Shown: positions 50,389 through 57,782 of the stretch, one piece after another
Position numbering within the stretch: position 1 is the stretch's first letter
Layout: each line of letters opens with the position of its first letter
Source: Thermoanaerobacterium thermosaccharolyticum DSM 571
GTDB taxonomy: Bacteria > Bacillota > Thermoanaerobacteria > Thermoanaerobacterales > Thermoanaerobacteraceae
Assembly: GCF_000145615.1 (NCBI RefSeq)
Contig: NC_014410.1
Coordinates: 2,219,501 to 2,283,500, forward strand
Direction of reading: 5' to 3'
DNA length: 64,000 nt
Position numbers and translations under genes: made by a program
Notes under the pieces: generated by a model
Told to the model about the DNA's origin: nothing
The model's database searches: none
Seen by the model: only the letters and a program-made list of their open reading frames with translations

Positions 50389-50408
50389 GGCAGGCATTTA
50401 GCCTGCTT
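50389..50408 (-). terminator. Terminator of the rpn gene
   Basis: GCAGGC-TAAAT-GCCTGC followed by CTTTTTTT on the minus strand. Confidence 0.85.
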
Positions 50409-50422
50409 ATTATCCTAATTTA

Positions 50423-51277
50423 TCAATTTTTTATCTCCTCTTTTGATAATTCTGTAATCTCTGCTATTCTGTCGATGTCCATACCTTCTTTTAACAACTT
50501 TTTTGCAATTTTTATGCTTTTCTCTTTTTCGCCTTTTTCAATACCTTTTTCAATTCCTTTTTCAATACCTTTTTCAATTCCTTTCTCAATGCCTTTTTCT
50601 ATTATCATTTTGTATGTTTCTGATTCTTCAATCCTAAACATCCTCATCACCTCCGAAAAAACTTTCTCAATAACTTCTCTTTTAAAAATTATACCTGACA
50701 ATAATTCAGCCTTAAATGCTATGTCTTTCTTCTTGTTTATGTCTAATGGAATATCTTTTATAGCCTCAACACATCTTTCCAAATATTTTTCTCCTTCTTC
50801 TTTCCTTCTATTTTGATCCATCAGCGGAAGAAGCGAATACAAGTCATAATAGTCTGTCTTTAAAACATCAGTATATTTTATGTCACCAACATTTATTATC
50901 CTGTATTTATAGTCTAATGTGTTTTGTTCTCCAAAGTCATAGCTTAAGCTATTTTTCATTTTCATATTGTCTTTTCCTATATAAATTACTATCTGATATG
51001 GTAAGAGACTATGCTTTTCCATTATCTCCAGGGAATATCTTAGCATCCTGTAAGGCATTTTTTCGTCATTTTCCGATTGAAATTCTATGTGCACAGCCAC
51101 ATTTCCTTTGTCTGTTGTGCATTTAAATATCATATCGCTGTCTCTGCGTTCTACTCTTGCAAATTCTATATTAAGTTCATCGATTTTCGTGTATTGTAGT
51201 CCCAAAAAATAGCTCATTATGTCATCAGCCATATCTGAAAAAATATTTTTCATAGTTATATCGTATTTCTGGCTCAT
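50423..51277 (-). CDS. Rpn-family recombination-promoting nuclease / PD-(D/E)XK transposase-like protein
   Basis: 284 residues. The N-terminal 200 form the PD-(D/E)XK fold (FKCTTDKGNVAVHIEFQSEND, catalytic D and E-x-Q), with PYRMLRYSLEIMEKH and PYQIVIYIG. Near residues 232-256 the unit GIEK is repeated five times, then EKSIKIAKKLLKEGMDIDRIAEIT, the usual C-terminal helical motif. Rpn proteins are DNA endonucleases that spread and may mediate recombination. ATG has GAAGGA upstream. A truncated paralogue lies at 54970-55160. Confidence 0.9.
   Translation of the reverse strand: MSQKYDITMKNIFSDMADDIMSYFLGLQYTKIDELNIEFARVERRDSDMIFKCTTDKGNVAVHIEFQSENDEKMPYRMLRYSLEIMEKHSLLPYQIVIYIGKDNMKMKNSLSYDFGEQNTLDYKYRIINVGDIKYTDVLKTDYYDLYSLLPLMDQNRRKEEGEKYLERCVEAIKDIPLDINKKKDIAFKAELLSGIIFKREVIEKVFSEVMRMFRIEESETYKMIIEKGIEKGIEKGIEKGIEKGIEKGEKEKSIKIAKKLLKEGMDIDRIAEITELSKEEIKN
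50534..50606. repeat. 12-bp minisatellite inside rpn
   Basis: Five imperfect copies of a 12-bp unit (CAATACCTTTTT-like on the plus strand) encode GIEK repeats. The paralogue has one copy, so the number varies between copies. Confidence 0.85.
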
Positions 51278-51453
51278 ATTTCTTCCTTCCGTTTCTCTTC
51301 ATCTTACATTTATTATATCATACGAATATTAAAAATACAGATTATTGCTCTAACATTTTTATATCAAAATTTTGCAACAATAAGTCTTCTTGCTATTATG
51401 CAATTTATATTGTAAAATCTTATTAAATTAAAATAAAGAAAGGAAAGCGGTAC

Positions 51454-51894
51454 ATGAAAATTGCAAAATATGATAGTGAAGGAATTAGAAAAAAATTACT
51501 GGACGTAATTGACAAATACAAAATCACATTAAACACTTTAAGTAAAGTAACAGGTATTGATATTAATTGGCTTTCAGATTATATAGATGGGAAAAGACAA
51601 ATAGACAACCTATCAGATAATTTAAAAAGCTTCTTTTTTACCGATTTAATCTTTCTTCTGTCAGATGGAATGGAAATTGATAAAGATGAAAGAATAAAAG
51701 GAGTTATTGATGTACTAGTACAAATATTCGACCTCAAATATGAAACTATATCACTTTATGCAGGATTAGAAAAACAAGATATCGAAAACTTTATGAATGA
51801 CACTAACTCAATTAACTATGAAAAAAAGTATAAGTTAGCAGCTGCTTGTATGATGCTTCATTATATATTCAAACAGCCAATAATATATAAATAA
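51454..51894 (+). CDS. HTH-domain protein of a Firmicute family
   Basis: 146 residues. Residues 8-50 form a helix-turn-helix (LLDVIDKYKITLNTLSKVTGIDINWLSDYIDGKR); the remainder is helical with YETISLYAGLEKQDIENFMND and YEKKYKLAAACMMLHYIFK. I recognise similar stand-alone HTH proteins in Bacillus and Clostridia but no defined role. It is the only plus-strand gene between 33.5 kb's VIT gene and the IS21 element, and it lies beside the partial leader repeat C. Confidence 0.75.
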   Translation: MKIAKYDSEGIRKKLLDVIDKYKITLNTLSKVTGIDINWLSDYIDGKRQIDNLSDNLKSFFFTDLIFLLSDGMEIDKDERIKGVIDVLVQIFDLKYETISLYAGLEKQDIENFMNDTNSINYEKKYKLAAACMMLHYIFKQPIIYK

Positions 51895-51940
51895 TCGACC
51901 ATCTAAAAATATTTTACCCTAAAGCAACGATTTTTTATTG

Positions 51941-52000
51941 CGCTTTGTCACTTTGTGTAATATATTGTCGAAACCGCGATCGTCTTTCGGTCATAGATAA
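51941..52000. repeat. Partial third copy of the Spo0A-box leader (copy C)
   Basis: From CTTTGTCA to TTTTATAA it matches leaders A and B: perfect 0A box TGTCGAA at 51966-51972, TGTCACT 20 bp before it, and a hairpin GATCG-TCTTT-CGGTC (51978-51992) where A and B have GACCG-TTTTT-CGGTC. It lies between the 3' ends of two genes, so it drives nothing obvious here. Confidence 0.65.
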
Positions 52001-52003
52001 ATT

Positions 52004-52804
52004 TTATAATAAGTTCCCATAAGTATCTATTATTCTATTATTTATTGCTTTCATCACAATCCCCAAATCGTTATTTACGTTAAATAGTTCATAAAGTTTC
52101 TCTATGTGTCTACGCAATGTCCTCTCTGAAATCCCTATTTCTTTCAACACAATTTTTCTTTCATATTTGCATGCCATTTTAGATAATATCAATCTGTCAA
52201 TATAATCAAGCTTTGAACTCAACAAATCATCTTTTTCATGCATAAGCCACAGACATTTTTCAATATAATCTGCAATCTTCCAAAGTATCACGCTGTCTTG
52301 TTTTAAACAATCAATGTTCATCACTGACATATCGAGATATGCAATTATTTCTTTTTCATGATAATCTACAATTGGTGTTGCAGTGCAGTACCAATTTTTA
52401 AATAGATGACAATAATGTTCTGTTCCACATATCTCTATTTGCCTTTTTGTCTTCATTGCAATATTTATTGCATTTGTGCCGCAATCTTCAACCCTTAGGC
52501 TGACACCTTCTACAAAATGCAATCTACTAAAATAGTCCTTTAGTTTTTGGTCGTATATCAGCTTTATTACATATCCCTCTTTATCACACAGTACAAAAAA
52601 ATATCCTTGTTTTAAGAGATTGGCAAATACACCTTTAGAATTGAAAATGATGTCAAGTATGTAAATTATGCTTTTATAATCTTCTTTTCGCCTATTCAAC
52701 TCTCTTTTATCAAGTATTTTATTAAAACTATTTTTATTTGGGTCAACACCTGAAAGTTTTGATTCTCCAATCGACATAATCAATTCCTCATTAATATTAT
52801 TCAT
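52004..52804 (-). CDS. GAF-domain transcriptional regulator (AcoR-N-terminal-like) with C-terminal HTH
   Basis: 266 residues. Residues about 50-190 look like the GAF sensor of AcoR-type regulators (FFVLCDKEGYVIKLIYD, GVSLRVEDCGTNAINIAMKTK, WYCTATPIVDYHEKEIIAYLDMS). The sigma-54 AAA+ domain is absent; instead a LuxR-like HTH ends the protein (DRLILSKMACKYERKIVLKEIGISERTLRRHIEKL). So this is a short, sigma-A-compatible version. Its promoter region resembles that of microprotein A. A regulator of the surrounding cassettes is plausible. Confidence 0.75.
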   Translation of the reverse strand: MNNINEELIMSIGESKLSGVDPNKNSFNKILDKRELNRRKEDYKSIIYILDIIFNSKGVFANLLKQGYFFVLCDKEGYVIKLIYDQKLKDYFSRLHFVEGVSLRVEDCGTNAINIAMKTKRQIEICGTEHYCHLFKNWYCTATPIVDYHEKEIIAYLDMSVMNIDCLKQDSVILWKIADYIEKCLWLMHEKDDLLSSKLDYIDRLILSKMACKYERKIVLKEIGISERTLRRHIEKLYELFNVNNDLGIVMKAINNRIIDTYGNLL

Positions 52805-52914
52805 AATCGTACCACCCCCAAAACTTTTCTCGCCGAATTACCTCTCCATAATATGAAACAAATTTCGCAGGAATTTGTTACAGTTTTTAAAAAAATTTTT
52901 AAGTATAAAAAAAT

Positions 52915-52932
52915 AGCCCTATTAAGAGCCAT
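52915..52932 (-). terminator. Terminator of the 211-aa membrane protein gene
   Basis: AGCCC/GGGCT-like imperfect stem then ATTTTTTTAT on the minus strand, directly after the stop. Confidence 0.5.
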
Positions 52933-53567
52933 CAATACATTTTTATATCAAAATTTTGTAGTAATAAGTCTTCTTTCCCGCCGTCCCATTTTATTATCAA
53001 TTTTATAGGCTTTTTGATTGAATCTAATATTTTCTGCCTTTCATCTGCATCTATTTGAGAGAGATTGGGTAGCCAAGATGAAGCACCAACATATATAATA
53101 TTATCTTTCATCTTATAATTCGGATAATTTAAATCTATTTTCTGTTGAATTGGTGTTCCAAAATATAACAATCCCGAAAATATATAAGGTTCAAGGCTTT
53201 TATCTAAAAAAGCTATTATTTTAACATTTTTTAATACCTTATCACTTATATTTTCTATCTTTATAGAATAACGTAATGAAGTATATTTATTTGAATCTTG
53301 CATATCTTTTAAATTTTTTGTGATCGTAGAATTATTATTTGATATTTGTAGCTTTTTCCCAATCTCAATCGTTGTATTGATTTTAAAATGTTTGCTTTTC
53401 GTCGTATAATTCAAATTAGGTGCATCGTTTGTTTGATACAGATAAACCTGAAAATGACTTTTCTTATAGCTGTAGTAATCATAATATACAAAAAGACTCA
53501 ATACAACTACTGCTATTAAACATAAGATTATTATGCGCTTAATTTTTATAAAATCACCTCCAGCCAT
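52932..53567 (-). CDS. Membrane-anchored protein of unknown function (cassette B)
   Basis: Up to 211 residues: one N-terminal helix (IIILCLIAVVVLSLFVYY), then an extracytoplasmic domain with KYTSLRYSIKIENISDKVLKNVKIIAFLD, like an immunoglobulin-type beta sandwich. The start is odd: the best SD, GGAGGTGA, lies after ATG 53567 and points, at 7-nt spacing, to ATA 53549 (giving (M)KIKRIIIL). Either ATG 53567 is used without a site, or ATA replaces a former ATG. Confidence 0.7.
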   Translation of the reverse strand: MAGGDFIKIKRIIILCLIAVVVLSLFVYYDYYSYKKSHFQVYLYQTNDAPNLNYTTKSKHFKINTTIEIGKKLQISNNNSTITKNLKDMQDSNKYTSLRYSIKIENISDKVLKNVKIIAFLDKSLEPYIFSGLLYFGTPIQQKIDLNYPNYKMKDNIIYVGASSWLPNLSQIDADERQKILDSIKKPIKLIIKWDGGKEDLLLQNFDIKMY

Positions 53568-53715
53568 ATTCTTCAGTTATTCTATCCCCCATATGATAGT
53601 TATACTCGGCTTGTTGCGTGATCCAATTCTCATCATAGTAATGTGTTGCAGCATCAATATGAATGATGAATATACATTTCACAATATACAACTTATTTTG
53701 TCTTTATCATTTTCA
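53554..53715 (-). pseudogene. Possible frameshifted small gene between microprotein B and the 211-aa gene
   Basis: An ATG overlapping the microprotein B stop (ATGA) opens a frame that ends after seven codons. A second frame then reads IDAATHYYDENWITQQAEYN...EEYGWR to a stop at 53554 inside the next gene. The protein-like tail and coupling-type junctions suggest a short gene damaged by indels. Weak evidence. Confidence 0.3.
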
Positions 53716-53844
53716 TTGACCTGTATATATTTTCACAATTATCATATCAAATATTACTATTATAGTAAATATAACTATAATTGCAAGTAAAATTATGGCC
53801 AATGCCAAAAGTACATATGAAATAAATTTTTTATATTTTCTCAT
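53713..53844 (-). CDS. One-helix membrane microprotein B (43 aa)
   Basis: Reads MRKYKKFISYVLL...IFDMIIVKIYTGQ, paralogous to microprotein A (48925-49041): basic start, single hydrophobic helix of about 25 residues, conserved VKIYTG end. AAGGAG lies 11 nt upstream. It is downstream of the 233-aa secreted protein gene. Family not recognised. Confidence 0.65.
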   Translation of the reverse strand: MRKYKKFISYVLLALAIILLAIIVIFTIIVIFDMIIVKIYTGQ

Positions 53845-54005
53845 TTAGCATCATCTCCTTTCACTTTATAATATCATTATTTTGCAAAAATGCTTATAAT
53901 ACAAATATTAGTAAAATCGTAATCATCAATAAAATATTGATTGATTAAATTTTACTAATATTAAAAGATGAAGATGATAACAACCTTAAGAATAAACAAT
54001 AATGT

Positions 54006-54707
54006 CTATAATTTTTTTATCCAACCATCTGCTCGATTATTTATATCGCCCCATACTCCTATTTCGCTAGCACCTAATGTAACTGACCCTTGATACAAGA
54101 CACTAAATGTTATATCTGCACTCGCATAAGCTCTAGTTCCACCTATCCCCCAACTGTGCAAGCCGCTCCACGAAAGACTCAATACTGGAATAAAATTGCG
54201 TGTTGTGACTGCATCACATCCTTGAATTCCAAGAATACTGTTTCCATCGTGTGAATAATCTACCCAAACAACATTTTCAAGTATAGCAATACCGAATATT
54301 TCAATATATTTTGTATAAGTTGCTCTTCTATATTGAATTGCTAGGTTAGATTTAATTAGAGGATTAAATTTAATGTTTTGATTAGTCTCATTCAACATTA
54401 TAGATATGTCTCCATTTTCCAAATATTTCGTTTCTCCGGGCTCTAATTTTTCCGTCAACGCTTTAGCCATTAGATCTGCATTATTCAGATATGAAATAAA
54501 CTTTTCTTGTTTGTCTAGTGGAAGTGATTTGATTTGTTCAACAAATTTAGATGCTTCTTCTTTATTTGTATTTTCTTTTATCCAAGTCATATAACTACTA
54601 ATGTTTGTAATTTTGTCTTTGGACACATCGTTAGCAAAAGCAAAGCTAAAACTTGAAATTGAAAGAAGCACAGCTACTAGAAGCAGTGAAACTAGTTTTT
54701 TTAACAT
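54006..54707 (-). CDS. Secreted protein, 233 aa (cassette B)
   Basis: The signal peptide (cleavage after FAFA) is shared with the 88-aa protein. Residues 30-95 are helical and charged (SKFVEQIKSLPLDKQEKFISYLNNAD); residues 125-233 are beta-rich, Trp/Gly-rich (YTKYIEIFGIAILENVVWVDYSHDGNSI; WSGLHSWGIGGTRAYASADITF). The layout of signal, helical pro-part and C-terminal domain recalls secreted toxins such as SdpC, but I see no sequence identity to it. Function unknown. Confidence 0.75.
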   Translation of the reverse strand: MLKKLVSLLLVAVLLSISSFSFAFANDVSKDKITNISSYMTWIKENTNKEEASKFVEQIKSLPLDKQEKFISYLNNADLMAKALTEKLEPGETKYLENGDISIMLNETNQNIKFNPLIKSNLAIQYRRATYTKYIEIFGIAILENVVWVDYSHDGNSILGIQGCDAVTTRNFIPVLSLSWSGLHSWGIGGTRAYASADITFSVLYQGSVTLGASEIGVWGDINNRADGWIKKL

Positions 54708-54727
54708 ACTTTACATCTCCTTTTTTT

Positions 54728-54769
54728 GTAGTCACTACGCTTCTCGGTACCCAAAAACATATTGACTAC
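54728..54769 (-). other. RBS-proximal mRNA leader hairpin, copy B
   Basis: Stem GTAGTCAATATGTTT / AAGCGTAGTGACTAC with the same loop end GGTACCGAG, just before the RBS of the 233-aa gene. Relative to copy A, one U-G became C-G and two pairs became U-G, keeping the fold; one A-G mismatch. Confidence 0.6.
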
Positions 54770-54820
54770 GATTTTATCTGCAGGAAATGGCGCCAATTTC
54801 TGTTAATGTTATTATAAACC

Positions 54821-54900
54821 AATTATCCTCATCTGGGAAGGTGCTAAATTAGGTCAATTTTTCTGTCATACTTTGTCAATCTGTGTAATATATTGTCGAA
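54821..54900 (-). promoter_or_regulatory. Promoter with phased Spo0A-like boxes, copy B
   Basis: Same layout and spacing as copy A: TGTCGAA (54894-54900), TGTCAAT (54874), TGTCATA (54864), GGTCAAT (54852), and a TATAAT on the minus strand near 54821-54826. Confidence 0.6.
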
Positions 54901-54944
54901 ACCGCGACCGTTTTTCGGTCATCAATAAACTTTACAAAAAAAAG

Positions 54945-54963
54945 ACAGGCATTAAGCCTGCTT
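54945..54963 (-). terminator. Terminator of the disrupted rpn copy
   Basis: CAGGC-TTAA-TGCCTG followed by TCTTTTTTTT on the minus strand. Confidence 0.75.
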
Positions 54964-54969
54964 ATTATC

Positions 54970-55160
54970 TTAATTCATCAATTTTTTTATCTCCTCTTTT
55001 GATAATTCTGTAATTTCTGCTATTCTGTCGATGTCCATACCTTCTTTTAACAACTTTTTTGCAATTTTTATGCTTTTCTCTTTTTCACCTTTTTCAATAC
55101 CTTTTTCTATTATCATCTTATACGCCTCAGATTCTTCAATTCTAAACATCCTCATCACCT
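54970..55160 (-). pseudogene. rpn paralogue, 3' fragment broken by IS21
   Basis: Encodes MRMFRIEESEAYKMIIEKGIEKGEKEKSIKI... to the stop, almost identical to the C terminus of the intact rpn but with fewer GIEK units. The frame enters the IS21 left end at 55161. A further stretch of about 50 bp homologous to rpn resumes at 57695-57745; the remaining 5' two thirds are missing. Confidence 0.85.
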
Positions 55161-55283
55161 TGTATATGCTAATATAAAAGTGAGCCAAAAAGTGGCTCTG
55201 TGCTAACGAAAAAGTGATCCACTTTTCATAAAAAACCTGTAAAATTTATTATACAAGATAAATTTTACAGGAGGTTGGAAGGT

Positions 55284-56756
55284 GTGATTATCGACGTGAA
55301 TTTATACCAAAAGATTAGAGAAATGTATACAGTACATCAAATGTCTCAAAGGGCTATAGCAAGGGAATTAAAAATTTCAAGGAATACTGTAAGAAAATAC
55401 TGCAAAGGTGACAATGTTCCTTGGGAGAGAAAAGAATATTCCCGTGAGCCTGATGTCTTAACTCCTGATGTTATGGACTTTATCAGACAGTGCATTAAAG
55501 AAGATGAAGCAGAAGGAATAAAAAAACAACGACATACAGCCAGAAGAATATATCATCGTCTAGTAGAAGAAAAAGGGTTTAAAGGTGGAGAATCCACAGT
55601 AAGATTGGCTGTACAACAACTTAAAGATGAGATGCCAAAAGCATTCATCCTACTTCAATTCGACCCTGGAGAAGCAGCACAAGTAGATTGGGGTGAAGCT
55701 ACTGTGTACCTTGACAACAAAAAAGTTTCTATAAATCTTTTCTGTATGCGACTCTGCTATAGTTGTGATATTTTTGTAATGGCATTTTATCGCCAAAATG
55801 AAGAATCATTTTTAGAAGGTAATATAAAAGCATTTGAACATTTTGGTGGTGTACCCCACAAACTAATTTTTGATAATGCAAGAGTTGCAGTAAAGGAAGG
55901 TTTCGGGACTCATGCCAGGCCTCAAGCCCGTTATCAAGCATTGAGTGCACATTACGCATTTAAAATGGAATTCTGTAATCCAAGTAAAGGAAATGAGAAA
56001 GGACTGGTTGAAAATCTGGTAGGCTGGGTAAGACGCAATATTTTAGTTCCTGTCCCAAGAGTAAATGATATTGATGAGTTAAACCAAATTCTTATGACAA
56101 ACTGCTTGAAATACCGTTCCCATCAGATACGCGGCCATGAACAGACAGTCGGCCAAATGTATGAAATAGACAAATCATTATTATACTCACTTCCTAAATA
56201 TGTATTTGATTCGAGCAAAAGCATATCAGTCAGTGTAGACGAGTATTCAACAGTGCGCTTTGATAGAAACAATTATTCAGTACCAGTAAAATATGTAGGC
56301 AAAAATGTCAGTATCAAAGCATATGGGAATATATTAACCATCTTTTATCGTGGACAGGAAATTGCTAAACATAACAGAAGCTATGGTTCCAACAAAACAA
56401 CTTACAAACTAGAACATTACATAGATCTATTAGAACGAAAACCCAGAGCTGTATTCAATGCGAAGCCCGTAAAGGACCATGTCAAACAAGAACTATTAGA
56501 GTGGGGACAAACACTTCCGGGTGGAGCAAAAGACATGGTAAAAGTTCTGAGACTTTGTGTAGACTACGGTTCAGACAAGCTTCTAGAGATAAAAAAGCAA
56601 ATTCCAGCAGGTGTTACACCTACTGTTGATTTAATCCGCAGTTATCTAATAAAGCACAGCATACCAGAAAAAAGTACACAAAAAATTATAGACACAGTAA
56701 ATGTAGAAGAAGTTGATTTAAGTATATACGATAGACAATACGGGGTGGCACAATGA
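55284..56756 (+). CDS. istA: IS21 transposase IstA
   Basis: 490 residues from GTG 55284 (GGAGG 9 nt upstream). N-terminal HTH (MSQRAIARELKISRNTVRKYC); integrase-type catalytic core with first Asp in AQVDWGEATVYLD, second in LIFDNARVAVKEGFG, Glu in GNEKGLVENLVGW; beta-barrel C terminus (SVDEYSTVRFDRNNYSVPV). Intact length. Confidence 0.95.
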   Translation: MIIDVNLYQKIREMYTVHQMSQRAIARELKISRNTVRKYCKGDNVPWERKEYSREPDVLTPDVMDFIRQCIKEDEAEGIKKQRHTARRIYHRLVEEKGFKGGESTVRLAVQQLKDEMPKAFILLQFDPGEAAQVDWGEATVYLDNKKVSINLFCMRLCYSCDIFVMAFYRQNEESFLEGNIKAFEHFGGVPHKLIFDNARVAVKEGFGTHARPQARYQALSAHYAFKMEFCNPSKGNEKGLVENLVGWVRRNILVPVPRVNDIDELNQILMTNCLKYRSHQIRGHEQTVGQMYEIDKSLLYSLPKYVFDSSKSISVSVDEYSTVRFDRNNYSVPVKYVGKNVSIKAYGNILTIFYRGQEIAKHNRSYGSNKTTYKLEHYIDLLERKPRAVFNAKPVKDHVKQELLEWGQTLPGGAKDMVKVLRLCVDYGSDKLLEIKKQIPAGVTPTVDLIRSYLIKHSIPEKSTQKIIDTVNVEEVDLSIYDRQYGVAQ

Positions 56757-57499
56757 GTGAAATAAATGTAGCTAAAGAAACAATAAAACTTTATGCCAAA
56801 CAGCTGAAACTGCCTACTTTTGCACAATACACAAGTATTATTAAACGCATGGATAGCAATATGGGATATGAGGAATTTCTCATAGAATTAATGAAAAAAG
56901 AAGTAGCTTCCAGGCAAGAAAATCAGCAAAAGCGTCGCATACACAAAGCGGGATTTCCTTACCTGAAAACCCTTGACGAATTTGATTATACCAGACTCAA
57001 ATACATCGAACAAGCCTTTATATGGGAACTTGCCACATGTGAATTTATATCCAAGCGTCAAAATGTCATTATGATAGGAAACACTGGCACAGGCAAAACT
57101 CATATTTCAATAGGCTTAGGGCTAAAGGCTTGTAAAGAGGGGCATAACGTAAAATTCTATACCGTTGCAAATCTTGTAACAGAACTTACAGAAGCACAAG
57201 AGTACAAAAAGCTTCTAAAACTTGAAAAACAGCTAGAAAAAGTGGACCTGTTAATTCTAGATGAACTATCATATCTATGTTTTAATAGGAACCAAGCTGA
57301 TTTATTATTCAGGATAATTTCGGATCGTAGTGAAAAAGGAAGTGTAATAGTATCTACGAACCTTGAATTTTCAAGATGGACAGAAATGTTTGAGAATACT
57401 ACTATGGTTGCAGCATTAGTAGATCGTCTAACCTTCCGTTCACATGTATTAAATATGAATGGAGAATCTTTCAGGCGTGATAATTCGCAAATAGAGTAG
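56753..57499 (+). CDS. istB: IS21 helper ATPase IstB
   Basis: 248 residues, overlapping istA by 4 bp (ATGA). AAA+ motifs: Walker A IGNTGTGKTHIS, Walker B VDLLILDELSYL, sensor-1 region VIVSTNLEFSRW. DnaA/DnaC-like helper that remodels target DNA for IstA. Intact. Confidence 0.95.
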   Translation: MSEINVAKETIKLYAKQLKLPTFAQYTSIIKRMDSNMGYEEFLIELMKKEVASRQENQQKRRIHKAGFPYLKTLDEFDYTRLKYIEQAFIWELATCEFISKRQNVIMIGNTGTGKTHISIGLGLKACKEGHNVKFYTVANLVTELTEAQEYKKLLKLEKQLEKVDLLILDELSYLCFNRNQADLLFRIISDRSEKGSVIVSTNLEFSRWTEMFENTTMVAALVDRLTFRSHVLNMNGESFRRDNSQIE

Positions 57500-57694
57500 A
57501 TTATTATCCGCTCAGATGGTCACTTTGCAAATACCGATTTTAGTAATTATTTTTAAAAGAACACGTATCAACCATGGGAAAAGTCCTTTAGTAATGGCTC
57601 AAAAATTCATTAGCACATGGATCACTTTTTCAATAGCAAAAGTGGTTCAAAAATTCATTAGCATGTGGCTCAAATTTCTATTGACATTCACATC

Positions 57695-57745
57695 CACCTC
57701 CGAAAAAACTTTCTCAATAGCTTCTTTTTTAAAAATTACACCCCA
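57695..57745 (-). pseudogene. Second fragment of the disrupted rpn paralogue
   Basis: About 50 bp matching the intact rpn immediately 5' of the segment at 55160 (CTCCGAAAAAACTTTCTCAA...). Similarity stops near 57745, so the rest of the gene was deleted. Confidence 0.75.
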
Positions 57746-57782
57746 ATATGAATAATGAAAATAATGTGTTCAAAATCAGAAT

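Larger units (their letters stand above)
55161..57692 (+). mobile_element. IS21-family insertion sequence
   Basis: istA and istB flanked by multiple terminal repeats. The left end starts TGTATATGCTAAT and the inverted right end TGTGAATGTCAAT; both lead into a GAGCCA block, and a second internal unit (GCTAA...GATCCAC or GAACCAC) follows at each end. It lies in the rpn paralogue. CACCT flanks it (55156-55160 and 57695-57699), with two unexplained bases before the right copy. Confidence 0.88.

Noticed and set aside
50534-50606. Short regular repeats as a CRISPR array
   Set aside because: They are 12-bp in-frame coding repeats without spacers. No CRISPR array or cas gene was seen in the window.
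51941-52000. Leader copy C as a working promoter
   Set aside because: It lies between the 3' ends of convergent genes, lacks the -10 and RBS parts of copies A and B, and reads into antisense of the HTH gene.
54970-55188. A 72-aa ORF as an independent gene
   Set aside because: Its first residues are read from the IS21 left end; the rest is the 3' fragment of an rpn copy.
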